From Cerioporus squamosus (taxonomy: Eukaryota; Basidiomycota; Agaricomycetes; Polyporales; Polyporaceae), in assembly GCA_022592435.1 (NCBI GenBank), contig JABYQS010000223.1:1-52730 (forward strand): DNA of 52,730 bases. Reading direction: 5' to 3'. Below the pieces are notes generated by a model. That model did no database searches. It was given only the letters and a program-made list of their open reading frames with translations, and was not told where the DNA came from. The translations under genes were made by a program, and so were the position numbers. Positions 11,004 to 21,996 of the stretch are shown here, piece after piece (the first letter of the stretch is position 1; each line of letters starts with the position of its first letter).

Positions 11004-12104
11004 ATGCACGAGGTGGGCCGCGGAGGAAAGGCGACTTGTCCACGGCGTCAACGAGCCACCGAGCCACTGAGAGCCACTGGAACCAGTCCTCAGCCACCGA
11101 GTCGCGAGGCGAGCGAATCCGAATCCGAATCCGATGCCTCCGGCGGCGGCCACATGCACGATCGGGCGGTTCGACATTCCCCCACACAGTCCCTTGAGAA
11201 GCGGCCTCACCCGGGACCCGCCCTTGCCGCTGTCTCGCCACGGAGGCTCCCCCGCGACGGTGCATGCAACACAATTGCAGGAATGTTTTGGCTCAGCCCA
11301 CGAGTCACGAGTCATGGACATTCTCGACCGCGTCGCGTCGCAAGGTTTTTAGGCGGTGAAGTCGGACGTCTCGGTACGCCCTCGGAAGTTGGAAGGCCAG
11401 CGCTCAGCGTGAGCGTGCTCGGACGATCAAATCCCGCAGGAGGAGTGGATCGCGTCGTACGTACCGTGCGTACGCGGTTTCGGGAGACCGGACTGACGGG
11501 ATGGCATTGTTCTGTTCAGCCTCGAAAGATACTTCTGGGTTCGGACAAGGACGAGGACGCAAGGGACAGTCGGCAAGGTGAGTCACTCGATCATGCGGCT
11601 TCTTCGCGTGCTTCGTGCTTCTGCGTGAGGCCTCGGGAGGTCGCATGCGCGGGTGGTTGCGGGGGTGCTCCATTGGACTTCTGGATCTCTTATTCATTGC
11701 ATTGTGATACATACATATCTGAGACTCTCGAAGCTCGCGTGTCGCGACCACGGCATTTTGGGCACTTGCGCTCGAAAGGAAGCAATGCGCGGGCATCACG
11801 ATTCACTGCGGCGGCTGGCCGTGGCGGGATTCGATATTTCAGAACGCTTTCATTTCCGCTACCCGTGGGGAGCGTTTGCGTCCGCGAAGGCGCGTATGAT
11901 CAGAACATATATGTACAAGACAGACCGAAGGAGTCTGAAGACAATTGGTGTCTTGTGGACAGACGGAGACAGACAGTGATCTTGTCTTTGTGTCGCAGGA
12001 TCCCGCCGGGTTGGCGAGATGGCGGCATGACGTGTTCCACGTACGAGATGCATCGGAATCGGATTCACACAACATTGCTGCGTGCCTGTCCACGTTCTGA
12101 CTAA
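11004..12104 (+). CDS. orphan open reading frame, unrecognised
   Basis: An uninterrupted frame of 366 codons runs from ATG 11004 to TGA 12102-12104. The predicted product is rich in Arg, Ser, Gly and Pro. It has a Glu-Ser repeat near residue 40 (SESESES, encoded by repeats of GAATCC) and no clear transmembrane segment or known domain. Its length exceeds what chance would usually give at this base composition, but codon choice is mixed and unlike the C-ending bias of the neighbouring conserved genes. There are no introns, which is unusual for this genome. It may be a lineage-specific gene or a fortuitous frame in GC-rich upstream DNA. No function is proposed. Confidence 0.2.
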   Translation: MHEVGRGGKATCPRRQRATEPLRATGTSPQPPSREASESESESDASGGGHMHDRAVRHSPTQSLEKRPHPGPALAAVSPRRLPRDGACNTIAGMFWLSPRVTSHGHSRPRRVARFLGGEVGRLGTPSEVGRPALSVSVLGRSNPAGGVDRVVRTVRTRFRETGLTGWHCSVQPRKILLGSDKDEDARDSRQGESLDHAASSRASCFCVRPREVACAGGCGGAPLDFWISYSLHCDTYISETLEARVSRPRHFGHLRSKGSNARASRFTAAAGRGGIRYFRTLSFPLPVGSVCVREGAYDQNIYVQDRPKESEDNWCLVDRRRQTVILSLCRRIPPGWRDGGMTCSTYEMHRNRIHTTLLRACPRSD

Positions 12105-14340
12105 GCCGGTCGCGCTCATCACCATGCATGCAGGAGCTCCGGATCCGTGTTCAATGGACGTGTCGTGTCTCTGTAACAGGGATACGTCTGCGTGGATACA
12201 GGGCTGCAGCACGTCAAGAAACGTCCGTCAGACATACTAATAGTACAGGTCTTCCCCTTCCCTGTCCCGAGCGACGGACGGACGGCACGCGCCAAGGCAA
12301 GGAGCTTTTAAAGTCAAAGTTGACGCGCGGGGATGTCCAATGCGGCGACCTGATCGCAACAACGCACTCGATGATTCATTTGTGCGGGCGATGCGATTGG
12401 ACGTGAGCGAGCGTGGCCTACGCGCGAGAGTACGTCCTCCAGAGGCCGTTTACGTTGCGGCTCCAGGCCCGCCCATCGCCCATTCCGCCCATTCCTCCTT
12501 TCGTCCGGGCGCTCCGCCTCCTCGCTGAACTCGCCAGCCAATCATCGCGCCGAGGGAGGGTTCGAACGTTGAGTTCGCTGTCAGACTCGCATGGAATCGT
12601 CCGAGCGAGTGACTCAATCGCTGCCGTTGCCGGCGGCGGTCGCTCGTTCGTTCGGAGTGATGCACATGCGGCGGTTCTCGTCTGGAAGTCCCCCACCGGA
12701 CCGAGGTTCTAGTGGCGTCAGCTGCCCGCCCGCGATTAGTGGGTCAGTGTGACACCGGGTGACGCTGGCGTACTTACCTCACGACGGCGGGTGGTGCGTG
12801 TGGCAGACTTGTGGAGGGATCGGACGAGATGATCAGGTGGATATCAGGCTTAACTCAGAGTGGCTTGGGAGCGTGGCAAGGGGGCCGGATGATCGTCGAG
12901 ATGAAGGCAGGCGCTGGGTGGGGAAGGACGAGATCAGGCGGGAGATGGCAGGAGGAGGCCATCACGGCGGGCCCGCTTCCGAATCCGAATCCGAGGGGCG
13001 GGGCTGGGCAACGGGCTCAGTGGGCGTCGGCCGGCAGACGGAGGCTGTGTAGGGAAATTGGAATCGCCCCGGAGAGATCACCCGCGGCGAGACGTCGAGA
13101 CGCCAGCCGCCGTGCACGTCACCAGGGTCGCCCGGCGCCTGTCGAGAACGGCGTTGTCCGCGACGCGCGTATCAAAGGAGGAGCTCGAGCCGACCGCGCC
13201 CTCAGGGGACGCACACGGTCGCGCTTCCAGAACTTCCACGCCCGAAACGGCCTAACGCGGCCTGGGACACGAGCGGGGGAACAGATCGCAGATTGCATCT
13301 CGTGGAACGGTCGCGTGCCCGCCGCGGCGCTGGGCCGCTTCTTCCTTCGCACGTCAGACGTCCAAGAGGGCACTCTCCGTCCGACGTGGGCGGCGTCCTC
13401 CGGGCTGCGCTGTCTGCGTCTCGTGCCGCGTCACAGAGCTCCTGCGCCGGGGCGTGCGGCGTGGCGTGTGTGGTTCCATGGGAGTGGCGTTGCAGCGGGG
13501 GCTGCTTCGCGATCTGTCAACAAGCCGGCCGTCTTGGAACAGAACAGCGTTTGTCTTTCCCCTCTCGGGCAGACGCGCTCGATGGATCGGGTGGGATCAC
13601 CCGCGCATCAGGAGATGGTGCGCTTTCGAACCGTGCAGCCGTAATGAGCTGATGTTGCGTAGCACCGTTGCTTGCATTGGCTTGGCCCTGCAGGGAGCCG
13701 AGAGCAATGAATGCATGCCTGGATGGCCGAGACCAGCGGCGTCCTGCGGTGGTGCATCTGCTCATCCAGGCGGGGAGCTGCTGCAAGGAAGCCTGATTCC
13801 CGGATGGCGGTGATCTGCAGGCGCAGTCGGGTGCTACGGACGAAGGGCACGAGTTGTGTCACTGTGGCGGGGGCGAGAGCCTGCTGGTTGTGGAGGCTCG
13901 AACGGTGACGGACGCGCATGTGGACGCGTATTTATCGCGATTCGATTCGAGGAGACGATTATCGCGAGGAAGAGGCCCGGATGGGGAAGGCAGCAGCGCG
14001 GAGGAACAGCCCGGCGACCGGGAGACGGCAGATGGGTTCGCGCGCGGACAGGATCGGAAGCGAAGACCGACATGAGGAGAGACGTGAGCAGTGCTCCCGG
14101 TGTGAGCGTTCCAATCAGGCAGGCGCATGACGCGGAGTCGGAGACGCACAATCTCGATCGCAGGAAGATTGGATAGTTGCCGAGGAAGGGCCGATGTGTC
14201 GGGTGGGTGCGCCCCTCATATGGGAATTTGCATTTGCCTGGAGACGGGGAAGCTGGCGCGCGTGTTTTCAGATTCCATCTTCCCAATTTCTCTAGCCGCC
14301 GAGCTCTGGGGAGATCTCTGATCGCCTTCGCTCTGCGCCC
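12105..14340. other. long non-coding stretch upstream of CYC8
   Basis: GC-rich DNA with many overlapping frames on both strands (12811-13644 plus is the longest) and no recognisable domain. It holds another short GAATCC repeat near 12977. The part near 14300 is probably CYC8 promoter and 5' leader. The DNA becomes strongly pyrimidine-rich on the plus strand after about 14340, typical of fungal 5' leaders. Confidence 0.4.
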
Positions 14341-14361
14341 TGATCACTTCCCGCAGCCACT

Positions 14362-14367
14362 TATATA
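14362..14367 (+). promoter_or_regulatory. TATA-like element upstream of CYC8
   Basis: TATATA lies about 135 bases before the CYC8 start codon and is followed by a pyrimidine-rich leader. Position and composition fit a core promoter. No transcription start data are available. Confidence 0.4.
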
Positions 14368-14499
14368 CTCCTTCACCTTCTTGCGTTCCCCCTTTCGCAA
14401 TCGCCTCTGTGTCGTCCCCCTTCCCCGCCCAAGCCGCCGCTCTCGTCTTCCACCGACCCTCCCCCCTTCCCGGTGGCCCCCTCCCATCGCACCCGCCCC

Positions 14500-17400
14500 A
14501 TGTCCGTCCGACACACCCCCCGCCAGGCGGAGCGGGACATCCGCCTCCACGACCCCCATCACTCGCACTCCCTCCCGCCCCCCTCGCATGCACACCCCCA
14601 CCCGCCACATCTGAACGGGAATGGTCTTCCAACTCCCGGAGCACACGCAGGGCCATCCAGGGGGCCTCTCGGCGCCCAGGTCCTCTCGCCCGCGACCCAG
14701 CCAAACGCCACCAACGGCGAGGACAAGGCGAACCCTGTCCACATACTGAACCAGGCAAACGAACAAACGTGGTTGATGATTGGTACGTGGACTCCTCGGG
14801 CGCCCGCACACCGCTGCCAATCAGACTCAATGGACTCGGATCAACAGGTCGGGTAGCCGAGCAGATGGGGAACCTGGAGCACGCGTTATCCGCCTATGAG
14901 AACGCCCTCCGCCACAACAGCCATTCCCTACCAGGCCTCACACAGGTTGCTGGCATCGCGCGGATCAAGGAGAACTACCCAAAGGTACGTGTCAGAACAA
15001 ACTCAAACCAACATCGCCTTCATGTGTTCCATCTTACGTCACTTTCCCTCTTGTCCCGATCTATCTGCTCGAGCGCTCACATATATCCGGATTCACAGGC
15101 GGTCGAGTACTTCCAGGCCGCCCTCCAGGTGCAGGGCGACAACGGCGAAGTCTGGTCCGCGCTTGGTAGGTCTCACGCCATCCTGTGCGCGCAGCTCTCC
15201 TTCTCACACTCCGACAGGGCACTGTTACCTTATGCAGGATGATCTGCAAAAGGCGTACGCCGCCTACCAGCAGGCCCTCTACTTCCTGCCTAACCCGAAG
15301 GTGGATTTGTCTTCCTCGGCGCGTTCCTTGCCACGTTGCTGACAGCCTCCTTCCCCGCTTGCGTAGGAGGATCCGAAGTTGTGGTACGGTATCGGTATTC
15401 TGTACGACCGATATGGCTCCCTGGACCATGCCGAGGAAGCGTTTGCGTCCGTTCTCAAGATGGATAAAGGTCAGTGGCGCTGAGATGCTGTAATAGAAGA
15501 CGGGCGTCGTGTGCTCACCGCTTCCCTTCCAGACTTCGACAAGGCGAACGAGATCCTGTTCCGCCTCGGCATAATTTATAAGCAGCAGGGGAAGTACTCG
15601 GAAAGTCTGGAGTGCTTCGATCGCATTTTGCGTAATCCTCCGAGCCCGCTCGCACACGCGGACATCTGGTTCCAAATCGGCCATGTCTTCGAGCAGCAAC
15701 GTGATGTACGTCTTTGGTCCTGAGTTGTTCGATTGCCGCACTGCTGACGCATGGCTACTTTTAGCATGTTCGCGCACGAGACGCATATGAGCGTGTCGTG
15801 CAGGAGAACCCGAACCACGCCAAGGTCCTGCAGCAGCTTGGCTGGTTGTACCACCAAGACGGCTCCTCATTTCAGAACCAGGAGCTCGCCATCCAGTACC
15901 TGACGAAGAGTCTCGAGGCTGGTGAGTATCAACTTACCAGATGGTCATTGGAGGCTCTCGTTAAGTCCGCTTTCACTTCTAGAACCTGGTGACGCCCAGA
16001 GCTGGTACCTTCTCGGGCGCGCGTACATGGCCGGTCAGAAGTACAACAAGGCGTACGAAGCATATCAGCAAGCCGTCTACCGCGATGGGCGCAACCCCAC
16101 CTTCTGGTGTTCCATTGGCGTTCTGTACTTCCAGATCAACCAGTACCGCGACGCGCTGGACGCATATTCCCGCGCCATTCGCATCAACCCGTACATTTCC
16201 GAAGTCTGGTTCGACCTCGGGAGCTTGTACGAGAGTTGCAATAACCAGATCTCCGATGCCATCGACGCGTATGCTCGCGCAGCTGAGCTCGACCCCACGA
16301 ACACTGCGATCACGCAGCGACTGCAGCTGCTGAAGAACGCCCAGCAGACTGGTCAGGCGCTCCCCGCTGCTCCGGGCCCTCAGGATGTGCATCCTACCGC
16401 ATATGCCCAACCCATCATGCCCCCCGCTGGTCTGGGTGGCCCGCCACTCATGATGGGAGGCTCGCGCCCTCTTTTCCCTTCGGACGGTCGGGGTGATGGT
16501 CTTCCCCTCCCAGTGCCGCCCCAGCTTGCGGGTCGCTCGTCTCCCGGTCCATTCCGCGGAGGTCCCCCGCCGCCGGTCGTACTGGATGACAGCCGACATC
16601 TTCCTTCGCACACGCCGCTTGCTCCGATGGAGGTCGACAGGCCGCCATTACATGTGCGCGAGCCCTCCAACTCCTTCCCGCCTCCACCTGGACGCGACGT
16701 CGGCCCTCGAGGACCTGCCGGACAGGGACTGCTGCATCATCCTGCCCCACAGCCGCAAGGCCCGCCAGAGATACACCGTCACTCCGCGCATCCCCAGCAG
16801 CACCCACATGACCCTGCCTTCCACCCGATTCGAGTTCCATCGACGTCGGCATCTCCGCCGCCACATGTGCGCCCTCGCTCGGTGGCGGGACACATGGTTC
16901 CTGACTACCCTGGGCGCCCTCCTCTGGGCCCGGCGCAGTCCTCCACCGGTCCGAGGAGATCGCCACCGCCGCCGTATCCCCGCGAAGAGACTGGTTGGAA
17001 CCGACGCGTCCCTATGGAAGGCCCAGAGTGGGATCGTGAGCCTCGAGGACGTCCGCCCATGGATTATGCGCGCCCGCCATCGCACATGTACACACCGCGC
17101 CAGCATTCCCCGCCAGTCCCGCAGCGCCGCAACAGTTCGCGGTCCGCTCGAGATCGTAGCCCCCCTGAGGTCTCTCCGCGCTCTGCGCACCCGGGCTACG
17201 CGGGCGGGCAGTTCTGGGACCCCAAGACGGGTGCTGGTCCTGGACCCGCACGTCGCGCGTCTCCTCCCCCTCGTCCCCCGGTGCACGACATGGCGCACGA
17301 GCCTGCGGGTAGGCGGTACGACCCTGCGCGTGAGTATGACCGCGAGGTCGTGCTCGAGCCGCGTACCGATCCTCGCTATGCAGCATCCCCGGAGGCGTTG

Positions 17401-18513
17401 CGCATGCACATGGCTCAGCAGCAGCACATGGCGAGTGCTCGTGCGTCCGAGAGCCCTCACCTTGGTGCGCAGCAGGCAGCGGCGGACACGAAGAATGGCC
17501 AGCGGCGCCGGCAGGCGCGCGACAAGGACTCGGAGTCGGTCTCGTCTGTGTCTGTGGCGGAGCCAGCGAAGAAGGAGCGCAAGCGGCGGACTGGGCAGCA
17601 GGGGAAGCGCGTGAAGGAGGAGGGATCCCGGCCTGATGGCCTGTACGACGGCTCGCAGGCTCCCCCCTTCAAGCTCGAGTACCGCGGCAACAAACCCAGT
17701 CCGGAGCCGTCAAGCTCGAATGGATCTGGGTCTGCGAACAGGTCCACGCAGCCGTCGCCGACGAACTCGACGCACCTTCCTCCTTCCCGTGCGCTTGACG
17801 AGGACTACGACGAGGGTGTCGCGGATGCGCTCATCGGTCTTGCGTCGTACCGCCCTTCAGATCCCCGTGGCTTCGTCGCTCCTGGGGCACCGAGCAGCAG
17901 CAGGATGCCGCCTCCGTCGCCGCCTCAACCCCACCTCGCTCGTCGTCCCTCGGTCTCGTCCCGCACGTCGCCGTCGAGCAACAAGCGTCCGCTCAGCCCC
18001 GGCCCCGACGAGCACGTCGATGCGAAGCGTTCGCGTGTCGGCAGCATGAGCCAGCGTGTCTCGCCTCCGACCAACGGCCGTCCCACCCCCACTCCTGGTC
18101 CCGGTACACGTCTGAGCCCTATACCCTTCCGCCAGCAGCCGACGTCGCACTCGCCGGACCAGCGCCAGCCCGACGCGCGGTCGTATCCTAACAGCCCGCA
18201 GCTCCCGACGATGCTCCCTCCACACCCCCGGCCGATCGGTGGCGGGTTTTCGAGCCATGGCCCGGGCCTGCCGCCGATGACGACGCGCTCGCCGTCGACG
18301 CACAGCCCGGCGGAAGACGAACGGATGAACTCGCGCTCGGCGTCGCCGCGCTCGAAGCGGGAGATCGTGCTACAATCGCAATCTGCGCAAGGAGGAGGAG
18401 GCGGCGGAGGCGGCTCCCCGGCGACGAAGGGGACGCCGAGCCCGTCGTCGACGAGCGGCAGCGGGAATGGCAATGGCAATGGCAACGGGGCGCGCCCGGC
18501 ACCTGTTTCGTGA
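14500..18513 (+). CDS. CYC8: general transcriptional corepressor Cyc8/Ssn6, TPR protein
   Basis: This is the nuclear corepressor that, with Tup1, is recruited by DNA-binding repressors to silence glucose-, mating- and stress-regulated genes. Eight exons (last one 15983-18513) sum to 3534 nt, 1177 residues. After a His/Pro-rich N-terminus, about ten tetratricopeptide repeats run from roughly residue 85 to 440, with pieces such as AEQMGNLEHALSAYENALR, DNGEVWSALGHCYLMQDDL, LWYGIGILYDRYGSLDHAEE and WYLLGRAYMAGQKYNKAYEA. The long C-terminal part (about 730 residues) is Pro/Ser/Arg-rich and disordered, with a basic KKERKRR segment likely acting as a nuclear signal and a Gly8 run before the end. The start ATG is the first in frame, and all seven introns are in phase. 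Family assignment is strong. The proline-rich tail is known to be poorly conserved. Confidence 0.96.
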
Positions 18514-21500
18514 GCATCGTTTCTCTCTGTGTGGTGCGCGGGCGGCTTGTTTATCTCTTGTGTTCTCTCCCTTTCTTGCGTGTAGTCGGCGCAGCGGAAG
18601 CTCGGTCGGCAATGGTCTGTCTGGGCCTGGGGGGCGGATGGGGTTCTGAGCATCATCAAGTCGTGTCGTGTGTTGTGGTGTGTGGTGAAGACAGTCGTCG
18701 TCGTCGTTTGCATATCTCTTTTCTTCTCTTCCCCCCTGCAGCATCCCCGTCGTCATCGTCATGTCCGCCGCTTGCTCTTGATTGTGCATGGTCTCCTCCC
18801 TTTTTGCATCAATGTCGCATCATTCCCCTCATCGCGTTTCTGTCGCTTGCAGCGACGCTCTCATTATGACATGATCATGAGTATGTAGCTAGTAACATAG
18901 TATCTATCCTCGTCTCTAGCAAGTTCGAATACCGAATACAGCAGCAGTACCATCCTCTCTAAGTAGTGCATTATGTACAGTACGGCACGCACGATATCCT
19001 TGCAAGCAAAGTCAGCTACATTGGTTCGTGCTTTGTCCTGGGCGTGCGCAAGAGGTACGTCCGACCAAGTACATGTAAGCTTTGCTTGGGGCTACGAGGG
19101 GCGCGCGCAAACGTCGCCTCGCCATGCCTGGATCTGAGTTTCGTGGCGGCTTCGCGACTATGTAGTGCACGTTCGCTGACGTGGTGCGCCCTCGCGGACA
19201 GGTGGCGGTGAGGTTATGGTTCTCCCTGCTTGACCCAGATGCCCGCATTGAGATTGGGAGTGGCTGGAGTGGGAGGTGGCGTTTGGGTTTGACGGCGGCG
19301 TTCAGTAATGTACGACCAAATGAGGGTATAGTACGTTGCAAGATGCATATGCCAATGGCGGGTGGCAGCGCGACAGAGAGAGAGGGATGGGGATCGCCGA
19401 TGTATCTGTGCCAGTGGAGTGCTGGCGGCGTACTTACGTCGGCCGGCCGCGGAGGGAGGTTAACGGCGTGCGTCAGTACTAGTGGGTGGTCCGCTCATGG
19501 CATGTCATGGGAAGGTGATGCGTGTTGTCCTGAACCGAACGATCTCGATCAGTACTAGTATTGGTACATACTTACACAGAACGTGTGGAGACAGTTGCGA
19601 CGGCGGAGGGAAACTGTATGTAGCACCTCATCGGGCCCCGGCTCCAACTCGAGGCAGCTACAGCTCCAACTCGAGACAGCTCTGAGCGACTTAACGTTGT
19701 GGGGTGGCGATCGTGCGCTGGATGATCCGAGTCCGCGTTGCTGGCGGCGCGTACTGGCGTACAATCGGGAGATTCTCGATGAGGGTTAGTGCGTGTGCGG
19801 GCCGCGGGAGAGGAATCCGAGCAATGAGCATGCTGAGTCGATCGTCTCTGTGACGTTTGACGATGACGGTGATGCCGCGGCCGCGGGGGCCTTGCGGGAA
19901 GACTCCGCGATATGGATAGGGGCGGGATCGGGGGAGGCGGGAATAGGAGAGATCGGTATCGAGCTGGCCTCTTGTCGGCGCGACGTGTGCGGGGTTGTGG
20001 TAATAGGCGGACTGTCAGGCACTTGCAGCGAACGTGCTGATAACCATCGTACGGGCATGTTGTGCTCTGGTGTGCAACGTTGTCGGCATGCGTGGTGGCG
20101 TCATATCAAAGTGAAGTCATTCGGTTGAATGATTGGTAGTCGGCGACACACACGCATAGATCTGGAACCTCGTCAGGGCACATGCAGTATGGTGGGGAGC
20201 ATAAATCGCACCTTGCTAGAAACCACTGACTGGTCACCTCCTTTTTCCGAGGTCGCAGTTGATGGAGTGACGACGAAGGCGGTCGGTAACCCTTGAGTGC
20301 ACATGGAAGCTGGGCCTGATTTCATGTTCATAGTTGGTCGACATGTGCGCGATCGTCCCTGTGGCACGATGTGTGAGTGGCTAATGAGTAGTTGCACGAG
20401 GAGACAGAACGCCACCCGGGATACGGGTCGTACCTTGTTGAACGACCAGGACGCCCTTCGCTTTCGACAGCATCGTGCTGAATCATCGTCCGCAGGCTTG
20501 GTAGCCACACACATCGAATGTCACCAGAAGGGGACGGTGTCGTCGACATGGCATCCATGACCTGACTGCCGGTGCGTCCGTATCCTCGGCGACTTCGCAT
20601 GCTGGCCGTATAGAAGTTGACCTGCAGCAGGGTCCGTTACACCACATATATGATCGTAAACGAAACGAAAGTCATACCGATTGATCTCTACACGCACGAC
20701 CTTGTAACAAGACGATCGCCCATTTGCGACTGGACCAGTGGTCCCGTAAGTCCATGTCATGGAGCGACTCCGTGCCGTTATGCTGGTGTTGTTCGGCACG
20801 GTGATCGAGGGAGACCAACTACCGGCGTTCGAGAAGCACTGGGTGAACCGGTGTAGCCTGTCTCGTTAGACGAGGCTGCGATCCAGAGATATGCATGGCT
20901 ACGAACCTTGTCCCTGGCGACATCGGATCCAAAGCAGGAGATGGCCCTGAGAAGGTAGACACAGGCAACCCGACATTGCAAGGGAACGATGCTTTGAACA
21001 AACATCGGCGCCGCTCTCGGGCGGGATATGCAGATATGCAGCGGCAGCGAGCTCACCCGAGCGAATTGAGGACGCGGACCGAGTGCCCAGTTTCCTCAAG
21101 CAAATCTTTCTGGACGAAGTGATCGGAGACGGGTCAGGACAAGGTGCGGCTTATAGATACGGAGGAGGGCAGGGCGCATCGAATTCGGAGCGCATTCGAG
21201 CACTGCGACCATGTTGCATGAGATCGTCTCCATGGGACCAGTCTGTGCTGTAGCAAGCTCGAGCGGTCTGCTGCGAGCATGTTCGCGGCGAGAGAAGACG
21301 AGTTTGGCATGTCGCTGCTCATGTTGCCAGATGGACGATCTGGATCCCTGCCGGAATAGGCCGGAAGCAACCATCCCTGCGCCCCGCGGCGATGAGTGTC
21401 GTTAGAACACCCGCAATGATGACTGATAGACGAGTATTCATGACTTGCTGTTCATAATGCAGAAAGGTGCGTACGCCTCGCGACGTTTCGCTATACGACA

Positions 21501-21996
21501 TGACGTCTGATGATCGCCCAGTACTTCTATCAGTGCGAGCACCTGATGCAGTTCTCAGGAAGACTCACCTCTCCATAATGAGACAAGTCCCCAACTAATG
21601 TATATGAAGGGGCCCGGTACCTCCTACCATTGCCGTTGGTGGTCAGTTGGTGGTTCACCGGAAGTATCTGCCAAGCAGACGCCCATCAAGCGAGGCACGA
21701 GCGCCTGCACTTGTCGGCAACTGCTTGACATTCGACCACAGCTACAGTACAAGGGCACCGCGACTGCTGCCTCTCTGCTCGACTGCGCTCCTCGCGTGCC
21801 TCTCCGGTCTTGCATGCAGCCTACTCGCAGGTAGCCTCCAGCTCTGTCTCTCGCTCGCCGGTCACCACAGCATCTGTCATCCGTGCCCCGGCCTCTCACG
21901 GCTTCCACTCGCACTGAAGCTGCTCAGTGCCTTGTTACCAAGTTGCGCATTCCCTGCGTCCCAAGCACACGCACACGCACAAATTGAAGCACTACG
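18514..21996. other. gene-poor stretch between CYC8 and ERF4
   Basis: The first few hundred bases are probably the CYC8 3' untranslated region (T-rich, many GT/CT runs). Beyond that I see only short frames on both strands without motifs. Scattered donor- and acceptor-like sites on the minus strand at 20.2-21.5 kb hint at a many-intron or decayed gene, but no exon chain could be built. The last 300 bases are C/T-rich and should hold the ERF4 promoter. Confidence 0.4.

Noticed and set aside
11110..11140. (GAATCC)n tract as telomere-like or CRISPR-like repeat
   Set aside because: Only three units here and two near 12977, with no spacers or array; a short simple repeat.
15061..15870. 269-codon minus-strand frame opposite CYC8 exons
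   Set aside because: It is the antisense shadow of strongly codon-biased TPR exons; it crosses several CYC8 introns and has no domain of its own.
17925..18713. 262-codon minus-strand frame over the CYC8 tail and 3' flank
   Set aside because: Low-complexity mirror of the Pro/Ser-rich exon; no motif and no plausible promoter.
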